Below are positions 35,309 through 45,491 of a stretch of 64,000 nucleotides of DNA, one piece after another. The stretch comes from Thalassovita mangrovi. GTDB taxonomy: Bacteria; Pseudomonadota; Alphaproteobacteria; Rhodobacterales; Rhodobacteraceae. How positions within the stretch are numbered: position 1 is the stretch's first letter; every line of letters starts with the position of its first letter. The notes under the pieces were generated by a model. The model saw only the letters and a program-made list of their open reading frames with translations, was not told where the DNA came from and made no database searches. Location of the stretch: the NCBI RefSeq assembly GCF_009857745.1, contig NZ_WWEN01000010.1:109029-173028 (forward strand). The letters run 5' to 3'. Made by a program: the position numbers and the translations under genes.

Positions 35309-35682
35309 GCCAATACCCACCGCATCAAATGCACCCCTGCCACCAAGGCCACCAGCGACAACACCACCGACAGGCCGACATAGATCGCCGCCTGCCCCAC
35401 CGCGCCGCGTTCGTAGAGCGTGTAAGCTTCCAGCGAAAAGGCCGAAAAGGTGGTGAAGCCGCCCAGAACCCCGGTCATCAGGATCGGGTTCAGATGGCTC
35501 AACCCCTTCTGGCCCAGATAGACTGTCAAGCCCCCCATGATCCCCGAACCGAGGATATTGACGAACAACACGCCAAGCGGAAAGCCGGGCCCCATCAGTT
35601 TGAAGATGGCGACACCGGACATATAGCGCAACGAAGCGCCGATCGCGCCCCCGAGGGCAACTTGTAAGACCGTGATAAACAT
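35305..35682 (-). CDS. crcB: Fluoride exporter CrcB/Fluc
   Basis: Four-helix membrane protein of 125 residues that works as an antiparallel dimer to expel fluoride. GGAIGASLRYMSG, GVLFVNILGSGIMG and the pore region GVLGGFTTFSAFSLE (Thr/Phe-box) are characteristic. The ATG at 35682 gives the normal N-terminus. I looked for a fluoride riboswitch upstream and saw none. Stop overlaps the start of the pseudouridine synthase. Confidence 0.93.
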   Translation of the reverse strand: MFITVLQVALGGAIGASLRYMSGVAIFKLMGPGFPLGVLFVNILGSGIMGGLTVYLGQKGLSHLNPILMTGVLGGFTTFSAFSLEAYTLYERGAVGQAAIYVGLSVVLSLVALVAGVHLMRWVLA

Positions 35683-35759
35683 GCGCCTCTCCTGAGACGT
35701 GGGCGGAAGAATGTCAAGCAAACAAGGGGCAAGGCGGCCCTGCCCCGTGCATAAGCCGG

Positions 35760-37073
<1,314 letters not shown>

Positions 37074-37076
37074 GCG

Positions 37077-38456
37077 CTACAGCCTGAACCGGATCACCAG
37101 CCGCTGCAAGCCGCGCTGCACGTCGAAGGCCAGAACCCGCACCCGGCCCGACAGCGCCTGTTCGACGTCATCGGTGGTTTCCACGGTTTCGCCGTTGATC
37201 ACGTGCAGGATATCGCCCTTGCGCAGCCCGACCTGCGCGCCGATGGGACCGGGGTCTTCGACCACCACGCCGGTGCTGCCCAGCGGCAACCCGTATTCGG
37301 CCAGAACCGCCGGGTTGATATTCGCCACATCCAGCCCCGGCAGCGCGGAACGCTTGCCCAGCTGCCGGCGGTCGCGCTGCGGCGTTTCGGGGGCGGCCAT
37401 CAGTTCGACCTCTGTATCGAAGCTTTCGCCGTCCCGCAGCGCGGTGACGGTGACCTTTTCGCCCAGCCCCGCGACCGACATGCGGAAAATCATCTCGGCC
37501 GGGGTATTCACCGGCTGGCCGTCGACGGCGACGATCACGTCGCCCGGTTCGATCCCGGCCTCCATAAACGGGCTGACCTTGTGCAGCGCCGACACCACGA
37601 TGCCACCGGGACGGTCCAGCCCGAGGCCGGCGGCGATATCGGCATCGACCGGCTGCCCATTCATCCCGGCCCAGGGACGTTGGAACCGGTCGTTACCCTG
37701 CCGCGCCTGCGCCACGAATTGCGCCACCAGGTTCGACGGGATGGCGAAGCCGATCCCGTTCGACCCGCCCGAGCGGGTCAGGATCGAGGTATTGACCCCG
37801 ATCAGGTGTCCGTTGACGTCGATCAGCGCGCCGCCCGAATTGCCCGGATTGATCGGCGCGTCGGTCTGGATGAAGTAACCACGCCCGTTGCCCGTCGCCG
37901 TGCCCGACCGCGCCAGCCCCGACACAATGCCGCTGGACACGGTCTGGCCGACACCGAACGGGTTGCCGATGGCCAGCACCAGTTCGCCCACTTCGACCCC
38001 TTCGCTGTCGCGCAGCTCGAGGAAAGGCATGTCGGCGGCCCCGTCCAGTTTCATGATCGCCAGGTCACTTTCCTCGTCGGCCAGCAGAACCTCGGCGTCG
38101 AATTCGCGGCGGTCGTTCAGCACCACCCGGATTTCCGCCGCGTCGCCCACCACATGGTAATTCGAAACGACATAGCCATCCGCCGACAGGATCACGCCGG
38201 ACCCCAGCGAATTTTGCACCTGCGGCCGCACCTCGCCGAAATCGCGGAACAGCCCGCGAAAGAAGGGATCGTTCTGGAACGGGCTTTGCCGGGCCTGCAC
38301 GATGCGCTTGGCATAGATGTTCACCACTGCCGGGGTGGCCTGTTTCACCAGCGGCGCGAAGCCCAGCTGAATTTCCGTCTGGTTCTGCGGAATACGGGTT
38401 TCCGCCGCCAGCGGGGCGGCAAGGATCAAAAGAATTGTGGTGAGAATACCAAGCAT
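37077..38456 (-). CDS. Do-family periplasmic serine protease (DegP/DegQ-like)
   Basis: Protein quality-control protease/chaperone of 459 residues. Signal peptide MLGILTTILLILAAPLAAE, then a trypsin-like domain with catalytic His in VVSNYHVVGDA, Asp in EESDLAIMKLD and Ser in INPGNSGGALID, followed by two PDZ domains (about 255-350 and 365-455). The ATG at 38456 provides the signal peptide; the longer open frame upstream overlaps the DAHP synthase region and lacks protein character. First gene of the leftward run that includes rarA. Confidence 0.94.
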   Translation of the reverse strand: MLGILTTILLILAAPLAAETRIPQNQTEIQLGFAPLVKQATPAVVNIYAKRIVQARQSPFQNDPFFRGLFRDFGEVRPQVQNSLGSGVILSADGYVVSNYHVVGDAAEIRVVLNDRREFDAEVLLADEESDLAIMKLDGAADMPFLELRDSEGVEVGELVLAIGNPFGVGQTVSSGIVSGLARSGTATGNGRGYFIQTDAPINPGNSGGALIDVNGHLIGVNTSILTRSGGSNGIGFAIPSNLVAQFVAQARQGNDRFQRPWAGMNGQPVDADIAAGLGLDRPGGIVVSALHKVSPFMEAGIEPGDVIVAVDGQPVNTPAEMIFRMSVAGLGEKVTVTALRDGESFDTEVELMAAPETPQRDRRQLGKRSALPGLDVANINPAVLAEYGLPLGSTGVVVEDPGPIGAQVGLRKGDILHVINGETVETTDDVEQALSGRVRVLAFDVQRGLQRLVIRFRL

Positions 38457-38554
38457 CGCGCCTGCCTTTAATTGACCTGCCCTTGATATGCGAAGCAGGC
38501 CGCCGGATTGCAAGCGGGTCCCCCCGCACATCAGCGCGAGGGGACTCTTCCGGT

Positions 38555-39619
38555 TCACCCGGTCAGGCGGGTGCTTGCCGCCCGGCGGCGTTCCACCGCC
38601 TGCGCCAGTTGTTGCAGCACCTGCGCCGTGTCGTCCCAGCCCAGGCAACCATCGGTGATGGATTGGCCATAGACCAGCGGCGCCACGCCCAGGTCCTGCC
38701 GCCCGGCGACCAGGTGGCTTTCGATCATCACGCCGGTGATTCGACCGTCGCCCGCCGCCACCTGCCCGGCCACGTCTTCCAGCACCACGGGCTGTTTCAT
38801 CGGGTCCTTGCCGCTGTTGGCGTGGCTGGCGTCGATCATCACCTGCGGGCGGATACCGTCTGCCTGCGCCTTGCGGCACACCGCATCGACCGACCCCGCG
38901 TCGTAGTTCGGTTCCGTCCCGCCGCGCAGGATGATGTGGCAATCGGGATTGCCCGCGGTTTCCGCGATCGCCGCGCGGCCGTTCTTGGCCACCGCCATGA
39001 AATGATGCGGCCGCGCCGCCGAACGCACCGCGTCGATGGCGATCTGCGCATTGCCCCTGGTGCCGTTCTTGAACCCGACCGGGCAGGACAGGCCCGAGGC
39101 CATTTCGCGGTGAATCTGGCTTTCGGTGGTGCGCGCCCCGATGGCGGCCCAGGCGATCAGGTCGGAAATGTATTGCGGCACCGTGGTGTCGAGGAATTCG
39201 GTCCCCACCGGCAGCCCCATCGCGTTGATATCCAGAAGCAACTGCCGCGCGATCCGCAGCCCGTCATTGATCCGGAACGACCCGTCCAGCATCGGATCGT
39301 TGATCAGCCCCTTCCAGCCGCTGATGGTGCGGGGTTTTTCGAAATAGACCCGCATCACGATTTCCAGGGCCCCCGACAGCTGATCGCGCAGCGGTTTCAG
39401 CCGCGCGGCATACTCCAGCGCGGCCTTGGGATCGTGGATCGAACAGGGACCGACGACGACGATCAGGCGGTCGTCGATACCGGTCAGCACCTTCTGGATC
39501 GCGCTGCGCGATTGTTTGACCGTTCGTTCGGTCAGGTCCGTGCCCGGCAGGTGCGCGGAAAGGTCTTGGGATGAAATCAGTTCCTGCATGGAGGCGATAC
39601 GCAGATTTTCGGTTGTCAT
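38555..39619 (-). CDS. 3-deoxy-7-phosphoheptulonate synthase, class I (AroF/G/H type)
   Basis: Joins phosphoenolpyruvate and erythrose 4-phosphate in the first step of the shikimate pathway. It has 354 residues. VVVGPCSIHDPKAALEYAARL, the metal Cys in GPCS, MRVYFEKPRTISGWKGLINDP, GARTTESQIHREMASGLSCPVGFKNGT and IDASHANSGKDP are intact. E. coli has three isoenzymes with separate feedback, and the type cannot be fixed here. Expression is very probably attenuated: 38 bases upstream is a terminator, preceded by an aromatic-rich leader peptide (39711-39788). Confidence 0.96.
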   Translation of the reverse strand: MTTENLRIASMQELISSQDLSAHLPGTDLTERTVKQSRSAIQKVLTGIDDRLIVVVGPCSIHDPKAALEYAARLKPLRDQLSGALEIVMRVYFEKPRTISGWKGLINDPMLDGSFRINDGLRIARQLLLDINAMGLPVGTEFLDTTVPQYISDLIAWAAIGARTTESQIHREMASGLSCPVGFKNGTRGNAQIAIDAVRSAARPHHFMAVAKNGRAAIAETAGNPDCHIILRGGTEPNYDAGSVDAVCRKAQADGIRPQVMIDASHANSGKDPMKQPVVLEDVAGQVAAGDGRITGVMIESHLVAGRQDLGVAPLVYGQSITDGCLGWDDTAQVLQQLAQAVERRRAASTRLTG

Positions 39620-39656
39620 GGTCTGGGGTTCCTTGTTGGGGGCCCCGGGCGGACAT

Positions 39657-39683
39657 GAAAAAACCGCCCAGCTGGGGCGGTTG
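39657..39683 (-). terminator. Attenuator terminator of the DAHP synthase gene
   Basis: Minus-strand stem ACCGCCC-CAGCT-GGGCGGT followed by TTTTTC, ending 38 bases before the ATG of the DAHP synthase gene. Its 5' arm can pair instead with GGCGGTCGG inside the leader ORF (39730-39738), giving an antiterminator of eight pairs with one mismatch. Confidence 0.85.
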
Positions 39684-39710
39684 GTGTGATGTCTGCTGTC
39701 TGATCCTATT

Positions 39711-39788
39711 TCAGAACGCGTTGACCCATCCGACCGCCTGTTGGCTCGGATAAAAATAAAACCAGATTGCGGCGTAGTTTTGGGTCAT
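39711..39788 (-). CDS. Aromatic-rich attenuator leader peptide of DAHP synthase
   Basis: 25-codon ORF on the minus strand, too short for usual gene calling. It has eight aromatic codons among 25: Tyr5, the run WFYFY at 9-13, Trp21 and Phe25, the last codon before TGA. It ends 28 bases before the terminator stem. A promoter-like GTGACA-17-TAGCCT places the transcription start on the A of the ATG, and no ribosome site precedes it, so the mRNA is probably leaderless, as reported for trpL of Sinorhizobium meliloti. Ribosome stalling at the aromatic codons would expose the antiterminator. Confidence 0.85.
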   Translation of the reverse strand: MTQNYAAIWFYFYPSQQAVGWVNAF

Positions 39789-39795
39789 GCGGCGG

Positions 39796-39824
39796 AGGCT
39801 AGCGAAGATTCGCCCCCCTGTCAC
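39796..39824 (-). promoter_or_regulatory. Promoter of the leader peptide-DAHP synthase transcript
   Basis: Minus strand GTGACA (five of six bases match the -35 consensus), 17-bp spacer, TAGCCT, then seven bases to the ATG of the leader peptide. Confidence 0.55.
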
Positions 39825-39904
39825 CCTGCAAAATGTAAAAGCAACGTGAGCGGGCGAGAGGTCGCCTTGGTCGGTTCCGTACGACCCTTGGGCCGGAAAA
39901 GAAA

Positions 39905-39927
39905 AGCCCCCGCCGATGGCGGGGGCT
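39905..39927 (-). terminator. Terminator of the alpha operon (after rplQ)
   Basis: 10-bp perfect stem AGCCCCCGCC / GGCGGGGGCT with a three-base loop, followed on the minus strand by TTTCTTTTC, 26 bases after the rplQ stop. Confidence 0.9.
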
Positions 39928-39953
39928 CAAATCTGGTCGGATGACCGGAAATC

Positions 39954-40373
39954 TTAGTCTTCGGCAGCTTCTTCTGCTTCCAGGCGGGCCTTGTCGGCGG
40001 CGCCTTTGGCCGAAACGTCGCGATCGACGAATTCGATGATCGCCATCGGTGCCATGTCGCCATAGCGGAAGCCGGCCTTCAGGACGCGGATGTAGCCACC
40101 CTGACGTTCCTTGTAGCGCGGGCCCAGAACTTCGAACAGCTTCTCAACATAGGCGTCCTGCTTCAGCTGAGCAGCGGCCTGACGGCGGGCGTGCAGATCG
40201 CCGCGCTTGGCCAGCGTGATCAGTTTTTCAACGATCGGACGCAGTTCCTTGGCTTTCGGCAGGGTGGTCTTGATCTGTTCGTGTTCGATCAGCGAACCGG
40301 CCATGTTGGCCCACAGGGCCTTACGGTGTTCATGAGTACGGTTCAGGCGGCGGTAACCACGAGCGTGACGCAT
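39954..40373 (-). CDS. rplQ: 50S ribosomal protein L17
   Basis: Large-subunit protein of 139 residues, starting [24 protein letters not shown] with the conserved R-x-L-x-R-x-x-x-H-R. The last ~20 residues are an acidic extension (EAEEAAED). Last gene of the alpha operon, about 145 bases after rpoA; directly followed by an intrinsic terminator. Confidence 0.97.
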   Translation of the reverse strand: MRHARGYRRLNRTHEHRKALWANMAGSLIEHEQIKTTLPKAKELRPIVEKLITLAKRGDLHARRQAAAQLKQDAYVEKLFEVLGPRYKERQGGYIRVLKAGFRYGDMAPMAIIEFVDRDVSAKGAADKARLEAEEAAED

Positions 40374-40518
40374 TTTCTATCTCCTAAATTCGCGTTTTGC
40401 TTTGTCTGACCGGCGATGCGTGTCACCGGCTCTCCTTGGGGCGTTCGCCCATGTATTCCCCGGCATCCCGGGCATTTGTAACCGGGGCGACCTGAGCGGC
40501 CGCCCCGTATGTCTTCGA

Positions 40519-41535
40519 TCAGAAGGCGTCTTCGAACTTCTTCGCCAGATCTTCGATGTTGTCCGGCGGCCAGTCCTCGACATCCATGCCCAGGTGCAGG
40601 CCCATGCCCGAAAGCACTTCCTTGATCTCGTTCAGCGACTTGCGGCCGAAGTTCGGGGTGCGCAGCATCTCGGCTTCGGTTTTCTGGATCAGGTCGCCGA
40701 TATAGACGATGTTGTCGTTCTTCAGGCAGTTTGCCGAACGGACCGACAGTTCCAGCTCGTCGACTTTCTTCAGCAGCAGCGGGTTGAATTCCAGCCCGTC
40801 GTCTTCCGCTTCGCGGCCAGCCGCTTCGGGTTCTTCGAAGTTGACGAAGATGGTCAGCTGGTCCTGCAGGATGCGCGCCGCGTAAGCGATGGCGTCCTCG
40901 GGGGTGACCGACCCGTCGGTTTCGATCTTCATGGTCAGCTTGTCATAGTCCAGAACCTGACCTTCACGGGTCGGCTGCACGTCGTAGCTGACTTTCTTGA
41001 CCGGCGAATAGATCGCGTCGATCGGCATCAGGCCGATGGGTGCGTCTTCCGGCTTGTTGCGGTCTGCCGGAACATAGCCCTTACCGGTGTTGACGGTCAG
41101 TTCCATGTACAGGTCGGCGCCTTCGTCCAGGTGGCAGATCACGTGATCCTTGTTCAGGATCTCGATGCCAGCGCTGTCGCTGATGTCGCCCGCGGTGACG
41201 ACCGACGGACCCTTGGCGTTGATCGACAGGCGCTTGGGCCCTTCGACTTCCATCCGCAGCGACACGCCCTTCAGGTTCAGGACGATGTCGGTCACGTCCT
41301 CGCGCACACCGGCGACCGAGGAGAATTCGTGCAGAACGTTGTCGATCTGAACGCTGGTGATGGCTGCACCCTGCAGCGAGCTCATCAGCACGCGGCGCAG
41401 CGCGTTGCCGAGCGTCAGGCCAAAGCCGCGTTCCAGCGGTTCGGCAACCAGCGCAGCCTGACGGCTCGGGTCATTGCCCGGCTTTACGTCAAGCTGGGTC
41501 GGCTTGATCAATTCTGCCCAGTTCTTGTGGATCAT
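40519..41535 (-). CDS. rpoA: RNA polymerase alpha subunit
   Basis: 338-residue subunit that nucleates RNA polymerase assembly (N-terminal domain, about 1-230: [33 protein letters not shown]...) and contacts UP elements and activators (C-terminal domain from about 250: [23 protein letters not shown]). The ATG at 41535 ([12 protein letters not shown]) is standard. Lies between rpsK and rplQ, the usual alpha-operon order, but rpsD (S4) is missing, as usual in alphaproteobacteria. Confidence 0.98.
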   Translation of the reverse strand: MIHKNWAELIKPTQLDVKPGNDPSRQAALVAEPLERGFGLTLGNALRRVLMSSLQGAAITSVQIDNVLHEFSSVAGVREDVTDIVLNLKGVSLRMEVEGPKRLSINAKGPSVVTAGDISDSAGIEILNKDHVICHLDEGADLYMELTVNTGKGYVPADRNKPEDAPIGLMPIDAIYSPVKKVSYDVQPTREGQVLDYDKLTMKIETDGSVTPEDAIAYAARILQDQLTIFVNFEEPEAAGREAEDDGLEFNPLLLKKVDELELSVRSANCLKNDNIVYIGDLIQKTEAEMLRTPNFGRKSLNEIKEVLSGMGLHLGMDVEDWPPDNIEDLAKKFEDAF

Positions 41536-41646
41536 GCGTCCCTCCATTCCTGTCCTGCCCCCATGTCCAAAGGGCAAGACGCCCGAGGTTTAAAAATGAC
41601 GGACTGGGGCCATGCGAATGCATGACCCCAGCTGATAAAGATGTAC

Positions 41647-42039
41647 TTAGACCCGGCGGCGTTTCGGCGGGCGGCAGCCGTTGTGCGCGATCGGGGTCAC
41701 ATCACGGATCGAGGTGATGTTGAAACCGACTGCGGCCAGCGCGCGCAGTGCCGACTCACGGCCCGAACCGGGGCCCTGAACTTCGACTTCCAGGGTTTTC
41801 ACACCGTGTTCCTGAGCTTTCTTGCCAGCGTCTTCAGCTGCCATCTGAGCTGCGTAAGGGGTCGATTTGCGCGAACCCTTGAAGCCCATGGTGCCGGCAG
41901 ACGACCACGAAATGGCGTTGCCCTGCACGTCAGAGATCAGGATTTTGGTGTTGTTGAAGCTGGAGTTCACATGTGCGACGCCAGCTGCGATGTTCTTGGA
42001 GACCTTTTTCTTGCCCCCACGACGGGTATCACGTGCCAT
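41647..42039 (-). CDS. rpsK: 30S ribosomal protein S11
   Basis: 130-residue platform protein of the small subunit. [47 protein letters not shown] is diagnostic, and the C-terminus [23 protein letters not shown] is the invariant rRNA-binding tail. Between rpsM and rpoA in the alpha operon. Confidence 0.98.
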   Translation of the reverse strand: MARDTRRGGKKKVSKNIAAGVAHVNSSFNNTKILISDVQGNAISWSSAGTMGFKGSRKSTPYAAQMAAEDAGKKAQEHGVKTLEVEVQGPGSGRESALRALAAVGFNITSIRDVTPIAHNGCRPPKRRRV

Positions 42040-42054
42040 TGGTAGCTATCTCCC

Positions 42055-42423
42055 TTACTTCTTCTTACCGGCGATGGCCTTTGCGGGGCCTTTGCGGGTA
42101 CGAGCGTTGGTGTGGGTACGCTGACCGCGTACGGGGAGATTGCGGCGATGGCGCAGGCCGCGGTAGCAGCCAAGGTCCATCAGGCGCTTGATGTTCATCT
42201 GAACTTCACGACGCAGGTCACCTTCAACGGTGTAGTTCGCGTCGATATGTTCGCGGATGGCCAGAACTTCGGCGTCCGACAGTTCGTTCACACGACGAGT
42301 CGATTCGATGTTCACGGCTTCGCAGATGGCTTTGGCCGATGCAGGGCCAATACCGGTGATGTAGGTGAGGGCGATGGGGACCCGTTTTGCAGTCGGGATG
42401 TTTACGCCGGCGATACGTGCCAC
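42055..42423 (-). CDS. rpsM: 30S ribosomal protein S13
   Basis: 122-residue head protein contacting the P-site tRNA and bridging to L5. It reads [25 protein letters not shown] at the N-terminus and [24 protein letters not shown] near the C-terminus. The start is GTG at 42423, preceded by AAAAGGAAAG; an in-frame open stretch back to 42552 is leader RNA. First gene of the alpha operon block with its own promoter upstream. Confidence 0.97.
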   Translation of the reverse strand: MARIAGVNIPTAKRVPIALTYITGIGPASAKAICEAVNIESTRRVNELSDAEVLAIREHIDANYTVEGDLRREVQMNIKRLMDLGCYRGLRHRRNLPVRGQRTHTNARTRKGPAKAIAGKKK

Positions 42424-42482
42424 GTCTAACTTTCCTTTTCGTTGCGGTTCCGTAACTCCAGAACCTTTTTTCACAACGTAAG

Positions 42483-42505
42483 CCCGAAGCTTTTCCCGCT
42501 TCGGG
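42483..42505 (-). other. Hairpin in the rpsM leader
   Basis: Perfect stem CCCGAAGC / GCTTCGGG with a seven-base loop, in the ~150-base leader between the predicted promoter and rpsM. In other bacteria S4 binds a pseudoknot here, but rpsD is not in this operon, so a regulatory role is only a possibility. Confidence 0.45.
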
Positions 42506-42580
42506 CCGCAGCTGATCCAGGTGATCTGTAAGGCGGGTGCGACCCGCATCACAAAAATGATTCTCTAACAGAGATTTCGG

Positions 42581-42609
42581 TACGTATGGGGATTTTCCGG
42601 CATCGTCAA
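42581..42609 (-). promoter_or_regulatory. Promoter of rpsM-rpsK-rpoA-rplQ
   Basis: Minus strand TTGACG, 17-bp spacer, TACGTA, in the ~300-bp gap between adk and rpsM. With the adk terminator just upstream this makes the alpha operon an independent unit. Confidence 0.6.
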
Positions 42610-42666
42610 GCCCCCTCCCTCCCGATGGTTTTTCACAGGCTCCGGCAGCGGCCCTGGCCTTTGCTG

Positions 42667-42703
42667 GAAAACAAACGGCGGCGCCCGTCGGGGCACCGCC
42701 GTC
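42667..42703 (-). terminator. Terminator of rplO-secY-adk
   Basis: Minus-strand hairpin ACGGCGGTGCC / GGCGCCGCCGT (one G-T or mismatch in the stem) followed by TTGTTTTCC, 24 bases after the adk stop. Confidence 0.65.
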
Positions 42704-42726
42704 TGAAATTTCGCAAGCCGTCAGGC

Positions 42727-43371
42727 TCAGGCGTCCAGGATGCCTGCAATCGCCGCGCGCACGCCGTCGATTTCGCCCAACCCGTCAACCGAGCTCAGCT
42801 GACCCTTGGCATAGTAGTAGCCGATCAGCGGCGAGGTCTTCTTGTAATATTCCATCAGGCGCTGCTTGAGGCTGTCCTCGTTGTCGTCGGCCCGACGCTT
42901 CTGGTTGGTGCCGCCGCAAACCGAACATTTGCCATCCGCCGGCCAGGGCTTGGTCTGGTCGTGATAGACCTCGCCGCAATCGCCGCAGGTCGAGCGGCCG
43001 GTGATACGCGACACCAGCGCGGCATCGTCCACCTGCATCTCGATCACCGCGTCGAGCGTTTCGCCCTTCTCTTCCAGCAGCTCGGCCAGTGCGTCTGCCT
43101 GTGCCAGGGTGCGGGGGAAACCGTCGAAGATGAAACCGCCGGCCTTGTCGCCTTCCAGCTTCTCGCGGATCAGGCCGATCACGATCTCGTCGGTGACCAG
43201 ATCGCCGCGCGCCATGACGTCAGCCACGACCTTGCCCATCTCGGTGCCGCTGTCCTTGGCTTCGCGCAGCATGTCGCCGGTCGAAAGCTGGATCATGTTG
43301 CGGGTATCCACCAGATAGCGGGCTTGCGTTCCTTTGCCCGCTCCGGGCGGTCCAAGCAGAATAATATTCAT
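42727..43371 (-). CDS. adk: Adenylate kinase
   Basis: Converts ATP and AMP to two ADP. It has 214 residues: P-loop [18 protein letters not shown]-site STGDMLREA and [14 protein letters not shown]. The LID domain is the zinc type with four Cys ([11 protein letters not shown]...CSVCGGTNQ), whereas E. coli lacks the zinc. Overlaps the secY stop by four bases (ATGA), the conserved secY-adk pair. Confidence 0.97.
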   Translation of the reverse strand: MNIILLGPPGAGKGTQARYLVDTRNMIQLSTGDMLREAKDSGTEMGKVVADVMARGDLVTDEIVIGLIREKLEGDKAGGFIFDGFPRTLAQADALAELLEEKGETLDAVIEMQVDDAALVSRITGRSTCGDCGEVYHDQTKPWPADGKCSVCGGTNQKRRADDNEDSLKQRLMEYYKKTSPLIGYYYAKGQLSSVDGLGEIDGVRAAIAGILDA

Positions 43372-44729
43372 CGACGTGCGGGTCCCTTCCTTGCGCGTTT
43401 CTTCCCTTTACCGCGAAGCTGCGATTTTTCGATCAGCCCCTCGTACTGGTGCGCCAGCAGATGGCTTTGCACCTGTTGGATCGTGTCCATGGTCACGGAT
43501 ACGACGATCAGCACCGAAGTGCCGCCAAAATAGAAGGGGATGGCCAGTTGGCTACGCAGAATCTCGGGCAGGAGACAAACTGCCGCAAGATAAAGCGACC
43601 CCAGAACCAGGATGCGGTTGGTGACGTATTCCAGGTATTCGGCGGTCTTCTTGCCGGGGCGGATGCCGGGGACGAAACCGTTCTGGTTCTTCAGGTTGTC
43701 GGCCACGTCATCGGGTTTGAACGAGACGTTGAACGTATAGAAATAGGCGAAGAACACGATCATCCCGGTGAAGAAGGCCAGGTAAAGCGGCTGACCGGGG
43801 CCGAAATAGGCCAGCAGGGTCGACATGATCGGACCGGTCTGGCTGCCCGAGAAGGTGCTGATCGTGGTCGGCAGCAGCAGCAGCGAGCTGGCGAAGATCG
43901 CCGGGATCACGCCGGCCGGGTTGACCTTGATCGGCAGGTGGCTGGAACCGCCGTCATAGACCTTCATGCCGACCTGGCGGCGCGGGTACTGGATGTGGAT
44001 CTTGCGCAGGGCGCGCTCCATGAACACCACGAAGGCGATCACGGCGATCACCATCAGCAGCACGCCGATGATCACGGCAGGACTGACAGCGCCCGAACGG
44101 CCCTGGCTGAGGAACTGCGCCAGCGCGGCGGGAACCTCGGCGATGATGCCGACGAAGATGATCAGCGAAATACCGTTGCCGATGCCGCGGTTGGTGATCT
44201 GTTCACCCAGCCACATCAGGAACATGGTACCGCCCACCAGGGTGACGACGCAGGAGGCGCGGAAGAACAGGCCCGGATCGGTGACCAGGTCGCCCGCTTC
44301 CAGCGATGCCGCCAGGCCGTAAGCCTGCAGCGTGGCCAGCGCCACCGTGCCGTAACGGGTGTATTGGTTGATCTTCTTGCGGCCCTGATCGCCTTCCTTC
44401 TTCAGCTGCTCCATCGAGGGCACCATCGAGGTCAGGAGCTGCACGATGATCGAGGCCGAGATGTAAGGCATGATGCCCAGGGCGAAAATGCCCATCCGGC
44501 CCAACGCGCCGCCAGTAAACATCGACAGGATACCGCCCAAACCGGCGGCCGCGCCTTCCATGAAGTCGCGCAGCGCCGTGCCGTCGATCCCGGGAACCGG
44601 GATGAAGGTGCCAAGGCGATAGACGATCAGAAGGCCCAGGGTGAACAGGATCCGGCTGCGCAGCTCGGTCGCCTTTCCAAGGGCGGCCCAGCTCGTGTTC
44701 GCGGCCATTTGTTCGACTGCAGATACCAT
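43368..44729 (-). CDS. secY: Protein translocase subunit SecY
   Basis: Ten-helix core of the Sec translocon, 453 residues. [17 protein letters not shown] opens the first helix region, plug and pore-ring segments follow ([34 protein letters not shown]), and the C-terminal cytoplasmic tail is basic ([11 protein letters not shown]). [17 protein letters not shown] and [33 protein letters not shown] are typical loops. An alternative start is seven codons in. Between rplO and adk as in most bacteria. Confidence 0.97.
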   Translation of the reverse strand: MVSAVEQMAANTSWAALGKATELRSRILFTLGLLIVYRLGTFIPVPGIDGTALRDFMEGAAAGLGGILSMFTGGALGRMGIFALGIMPYISASIIVQLLTSMVPSMEQLKKEGDQGRKKINQYTRYGTVALATLQAYGLAASLEAGDLVTDPGLFFRASCVVTLVGGTMFLMWLGEQITNRGIGNGISLIIFVGIIAEVPAALAQFLSQGRSGAVSPAVIIGVLLMVIAVIAFVVFMERALRKIHIQYPRRQVGMKVYDGGSSHLPIKVNPAGVIPAIFASSLLLLPTTISTFSGSQTGPIMSTLLAYFGPGQPLYLAFFTGMIVFFAYFYTFNVSFKPDDVADNLKNQNGFVPGIRPGKKTAEYLEYVTNRILVLGSLYLAAVCLLPEILRSQLAIPFYFGGTSVLIVVSVTMDTIQQVQSHLLAHQYEGLIEKSQLRGKGKKRARKGPARR

Positions 44730-44850
44730 GCGTGGTCTCTCTTATATGACAACGCCGCCCAGAGCGTTTTCCAGCTCAGGCGGCGTTCTTAGGAAAACTG
44801 GGTTCTATGTAAGCGGCTCAGGCGCCGCTCACAACCCGTTAAGCTGTCGC

Positions 44851-45309
44851 TTACGCTTTGACCTTCAGCGAGCCGCCTGCTTTTTCAACAACCTCGATGG
44901 CTGCTTTCGATGCGCCGGTCACGTCCAGATCGACCTTGGCGCTGAATTCGCCTTTGGCCAGGATGCGAACGCCGTCCAGCTTGCGGCGCACCAGGCCGCT
45001 TTCGACCAGCACGTCCTCGGTGATCGGCGCTTTGACGTCGATCTTGCCGGCGTCGATGAACTTGGCCAGGATGCCCAGGTTCACAACAGCGTATTTCTTG
45101 GGGTTCGGAACGTTGAAGCCGCGCTTGGGAAGGCGCTGGTAGAGCGGCATCTGGCCGCCTTCGTAGCCGTTGATCGACACGCCCGAACGGGATTTCTGAC
45201 CCTTGATACCACGGCCACCCATCTTACCCTTGCCCGAACCGGGGCCACGGGCAACGCGGGTGCGTTTTTTCGATGCGCCGGGATTGTCGCGCAGTTCGTT
45301 GAGTTTCAT
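44851..45309 (-). CDS. rplO: 50S ribosomal protein L15
   Basis: 152-residue large-subunit protein: [43 protein letters not shown] is the rRNA-threading N-terminus and [21 protein letters not shown] the globular part. AAGGAGAAGCG precedes the ATG. Normally it follows rpmD directly; here three unrelated genes intervene, and rplO heads a rplO-secY-adk unit with its own promoter. Confidence 0.97.
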   Translation of the reverse strand: MKLNELRDNPGASKKRTRVARGPGSGKGKMGGRGIKGQKSRSGVSINGYEGGQMPLYQRLPKRGFNVPNPKKYAVVNLGILAKFIDAGKIDVKAPITEDVLVESGLVRRKLDGVRILAKGEFSAKVDLDVTGASKAAIEVVEKAGGSLKVKA

Positions 45310-45383
45310 ATCGCTTCTCCTTGCCGGATGTGACCCCCGAAGCGTTATAGGGTCAAACGCGGCTTTTCTTGATTGTTGATTCT

Positions 45384-45400
45384 GTGGCCCGCAAGGCCAC
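45384..45400 (-). other. Hairpin in the rplO leader
   Basis: Perfect six-pair stem GTGGCC / GGCCAC with a five-base loop, between the predicted promoter and rplO. A regulatory role is unproven. Confidence 0.35.
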
Positions 45401-45406
45401 CGGGGG

Positions 45407-45435
45407 CGTATAGACCCAAGCCACGCTCATTGCAA
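45407..45435 (-). promoter_or_regulatory. Promoter of rplO-secY-adk
   Basis: Minus strand TTGCAA, 17-bp spacer, TATACG, between the end of the PAS kinase gene and rplO. Confidence 0.7.
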
Positions 45436-45491
45436 TAGCGGCGCGGAACGGCGGCCGTGCCGCGTTCACAATCGCGTTCATCGCCGGGGGA

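Noticed and set aside
35683-35759. Fluoride riboswitch upstream of crcB
   Set aside because: The short leader shows none of the conserved pseudoknot segments, and crcB seems to be read from upstream genes.
37077-38942. Extended 621-residue version of the degP-like protease
   Set aside because: The extra N-terminal 162 residues are antisense-like, Gly/Arg-rich and overlap the DAHP synthase gene; the ATG at 38456 begins a proper signal peptide.
42424-42726. rpmJ (L36) between adk and rpsM
   Set aside because: I read all frames for the Cys-x2-Cys zinc pattern of L36 and found none; the gap holds only promoter, terminator and leader hairpin.
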